Shown: piece by piece, positions 51,913-53,617 of the stretch
Numbering within the stretch: position 1 is the stretch's first letter
Layout: each line of letters opens with the position of its first letter
Origin: Myxococcales bacterium
GTDB lineage: Bacteria; Myxococcota; Myxococcia; Myxococcales; JAKAPL01
Assembly (NCBI GenBank): GCA_021783235.1
Contig: JAJXUD010000028.1
Span: 1-53,617 of the forward strand
Length of the DNA stretch: 53,617 nucleotides
Direction: 5' to 3'
Notes under the pieces: model-generated
Database searches by the model: none
The model's input: only the letters and a program-made list of their open reading frames with translations
What the model was told of the DNA's origin: nothing
Position numbers and translations under genes: made by a program

Positions 51913-53388
51913 TCAGCGACCGGCACCCGGGCCAGTGGGGCGGCCGATCAGCGTCCAGGCGCCCGCCGAACCGATCGTCCGCCAGCCCGCAAATGCCGCC
52001 GGGAACGGTGGGGGACCGAAGACGAGGATCGTGTCGAAGAGGGCGAGCTCCGCCGGCGTAGCGTGGGAGAGATCCGAGGGCGGCACGCCCGGGACCCGCT
52101 GCGCGACGGGCTGCTGATCGGCGTCGGCGAAGAAGTTCTGTCCGATGCCGCCGCGCGTCCCGGTGACCCAGCCTCCCAGGTGCTCGAGGTAGAGGTGCTT
52201 GCTCCCGAGGATCCGGTCGCCCGCCGTCGAGAAGTAGCCGTCGGCCCGGCCCGAAGCGGCCGCGGTCATTTCGCCCAGGCCGTCGAGGGCGCGCTCGAAG
52301 CGCCAGTGGAACAGCGCGGTCTCCCCGAGGGAGAGCGCGGCGAGGGCGATGAGCGACCGCCGGAGCCAGGCGGGGACGGTGGGCCACTCCACGAGGAAGG
52401 CGGCGAAGGCCGCCACGAGCGCCGGCAGGCGGACGCTGACGAGGCAGACCCCGGAGAGGGTCTTCGGAGCGAGCGCGTACAGCGCCGCCATGCCGGCGAA
52501 GATCGCGAACGGCGACCTGGTTCGCCAGCCGCGCCGCAGGGCCCAGACGAGGAAGAAGATCGCCGTGGTCACGAGCGGGAAGAGGGCGACGAGCCGGCCC
52601 TCGGGGCGGTAGTTCTTGAAGAACCAGTTGAGGTGCGACATCGCCGCGTACTCGGTGGCCGGGGCCCCGCCGGGCGAGACGACCCGCGAGAGGAGGGTCC
52701 CGATCCGGGGCGAGGCGAGCGCGAGCGGCGCGATGAAGCACGCCGCCGCCTCGGCGGCGCTCCTCGCCGTCGTCCTCCGGGCGAGAATCGCGCAGCCGGC
52801 GAGCGCCAGCAGGACCCCGAAGAGGAGCAGGTGCCCCTCCGCGACGACGCAGGCGAGGGCGTTCACGGCGGCGATCCCCGCGACGGTCGGCCGGGTGAGC
52901 GTCCGAAGGAAGAGCGCGAGGCCGAGGAAGAGCAGCGGCTCGGTGAAGTAGAACGGAAGGAAGCCGTACCAGTAAGAGATGCCGAACGAGAGCGGCAAGA
53001 GGCAGGGCAGGACGCCGAGCGGGCGACCGAGCGCCCGAAGGACGGCGGCCCAGGCGACCGGGTGGAGCACGAGCGCGACCCAGAGGAGCATCCGGGCCGC
53101 GACGGCGCCGTTCCAGAGCAGGGCGAGCGGCAGGCCCAGCCAGTCGACGAGCCCGTAGCCCAGCTGGAAACGCCAGCGGTAGACCGCGGCCACCGCCGCG
53201 TCGCCGCGCATCAGGGCCGCGAGCGTCTGGATCTGGGCCGCGTGGGCGGGCAGGTCGACGCAGGGCGGATGGCCGTGGACGAGCCAGGCCGACAGCAGCG
53301 CCCACCCGATCGATCCCGCGATCGCCCAGCGGATTCCCGAGGAGGGCCGCGGGAAGGGCCGGTCGACCAAGCCGACGTCATCGCTCAT
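51913..53388 (-). CDS. Polytopic membrane protein, possible GT-C glycosyltransferase
   Basis: This 491-residue protein has about ten or eleven predicted helices, such as WVALVLHPVAWAAVLRALG and GHLLLFGVLLALAGCAILA. The large loop after helix 1 contains HPPCVDLPAHAAQIQTLAALMRGD, an acidic-first-loop arrangement as in GT-C transferases. A soluble domain of about 130 residues ends the protein (FSTAGDRILGSKHLYLEHLGGWVTGTRGG). I cannot name a family. Function and substrate are unknown. Confidence 0.75.
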   Translation of the reverse strand: MSDDVGLVDRPFPRPSSGIRWAIAGSIGWALLSAWLVHGHPPCVDLPAHAAQIQTLAALMRGDAAVAAVYRWRFQLGYGLVDWLGLPLALLWNGAVAARMLLWVALVLHPVAWAAVLRALGRPLGVLPCLLPLSFGISYWYGFLPFYFTEPLLFLGLALFLRTLTRPTVAGIAAVNALACVVAEGHLLLFGVLLALAGCAILARRTTARSAAEAAACFIAPLALASPRIGTLLSRVVSPGGAPATEYAAMSHLNWFFKNYRPEGRLVALFPLVTTAIFFLVWALRRGWRTRSPFAIFAGMAALYALAPKTLSGVCLVSVRLPALVAAFAAFLVEWPTVPAWLRRSLIALAALSLGETALFHWRFERALDGLGEMTAAASGRADGYFSTAGDRILGSKHLYLEHLGGWVTGTRGGIGQNFFADADQQPVAQRVPGVPPSDLSHATPAELALFDTILVFGPPPFPAAFAGWRTIGSAGAWTLIGRPTGPGAGR

Positions 53389-53617
53389 CGGCCGATTGTC
53401 GGCGAGCGCTCGCCGCCGTCAAGGCGTCGCGCCGCGCTTCCTTGGGAAGACCGCTCGGCCCTCGAGCGCTCCGCGGAGAGCCCCGCTTCGTCCAGGAGCT
53501 ACCCCGAGATTTGAAAGCTAAGTTGGCGAGAGGACGGGGATGGCGGGAGATGCTTGGTTTTGCTGAACCAGCCTGCGAGGCGAAGGGCGGGCCTGCGCTC
53601 ACGTAGGATGGCGCCCA
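53389..53617. other. Right-edge intergenic sequence
   Basis: I see no convincing gene here. A less GC-rich stretch around 53500-53570 (ATTTGAAAGCTAAGTTGGCG) may hold a promoter for the minus-strand membrane protein or belong to a gene beyond the edge. Confidence 0.4.

Noticed and set aside
53378-53602. Small minus-strand gene at the right edge
   Set aside because: The predicted peptide is basic and low in complexity, overlaps the start of the membrane-protein gene, and has no ribosome-binding site.

Overview
The window is a GC-rich chromosome segment, about 70% G+C by eye, from a delta-proteobacterium-like organism. The best guess is a member of the Myxococcota. Three things support this: exported proteins with 'DAG'- and 'SGGA'-type linkers, a selenoprotein machinery, and a sigma-54-driven small-RNA locus beside an NtrC-type two-component system that resembles the Myxococcus Pxr locus. 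The exact genus cannot be read from the sequence. There are no insertion sequences, phages or CRISPR arrays; this is mostly housekeeping DNA with unusual details.

Layout. 1-1411 (minus): the ancient tRNA-Thr(TGT)/tRNA-Tyr(GTA)/tRNA-Gly(TCC)/tRNA-Thr(GGT)/tuf operon, with tuf cut by the window edge. 1436-3504 (minus): rimK, a DsbD-alpha-like exported protein and rlmB. 3586-9310: lipoproteins, a Nudix-NTF2 fusion, rmuC and an RlmK-like rRNA methyltransferase. 9359-21537 (plus): one respiratory complex I operon, nuoABCDH-orf-IJKLMN, with a good sigma-70 promoter. It lacks nuoE, nuoF and nuoG, carries an orphan membrane gene after nuoH, and its NuoI has an extra RnfB-like iron-sulfur domain. 21613-22724: an Rrf2 regulator translationally coupled to a membrane protein. 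22820-23281: an array of 22 near-palindromic 15-mers at exact 21-bp steps (eleven 42-bp units), placed between two convergent genes. 23366-27400 (minus): fusA and a large lipoprotein.

27431-36804 is the most interesting part. selD (minus) is itself a selenoprotein gene, with an in-frame TGA at codon 19 followed by a hairpin. It diverges from a clpX-like gene that lacks the zinc-binding domain. Then, on the minus strand and read from high to low coordinates, come a beta-barrel-like protein, a phosphoribosyltransferase, selB, a GAF-domain histidine kinase and a sigma-54 activator. The last three are joined by ATGA overlaps. Just past the activator is a perfect -24/-12 promoter. It would drive a ~75-nt RNA that is a single long hairpin with eight cytosines in its loop, ended by U8. 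TGCA-type inverted repeats lie about 95-140 bp upstream of the predicted start.

36877-49713 holds cell-envelope and housekeeping genes: a DUF1460-type peptidase, a metallophosphoesterase, nadK, protoporphyrinogen oxidase and ferrochelatase (overlapping), thioredoxin with a WCMPC active site, lapB, typA, a GT39 glycosyltransferase, a CBS protein, and the amgK/murU peptidoglycan-recycling pair. 49858-51846 is kamE-kal-kce, a fragment of the lysine fermentation pathway without kamD or kdd. A large membrane protein and a featureless right edge close the window.
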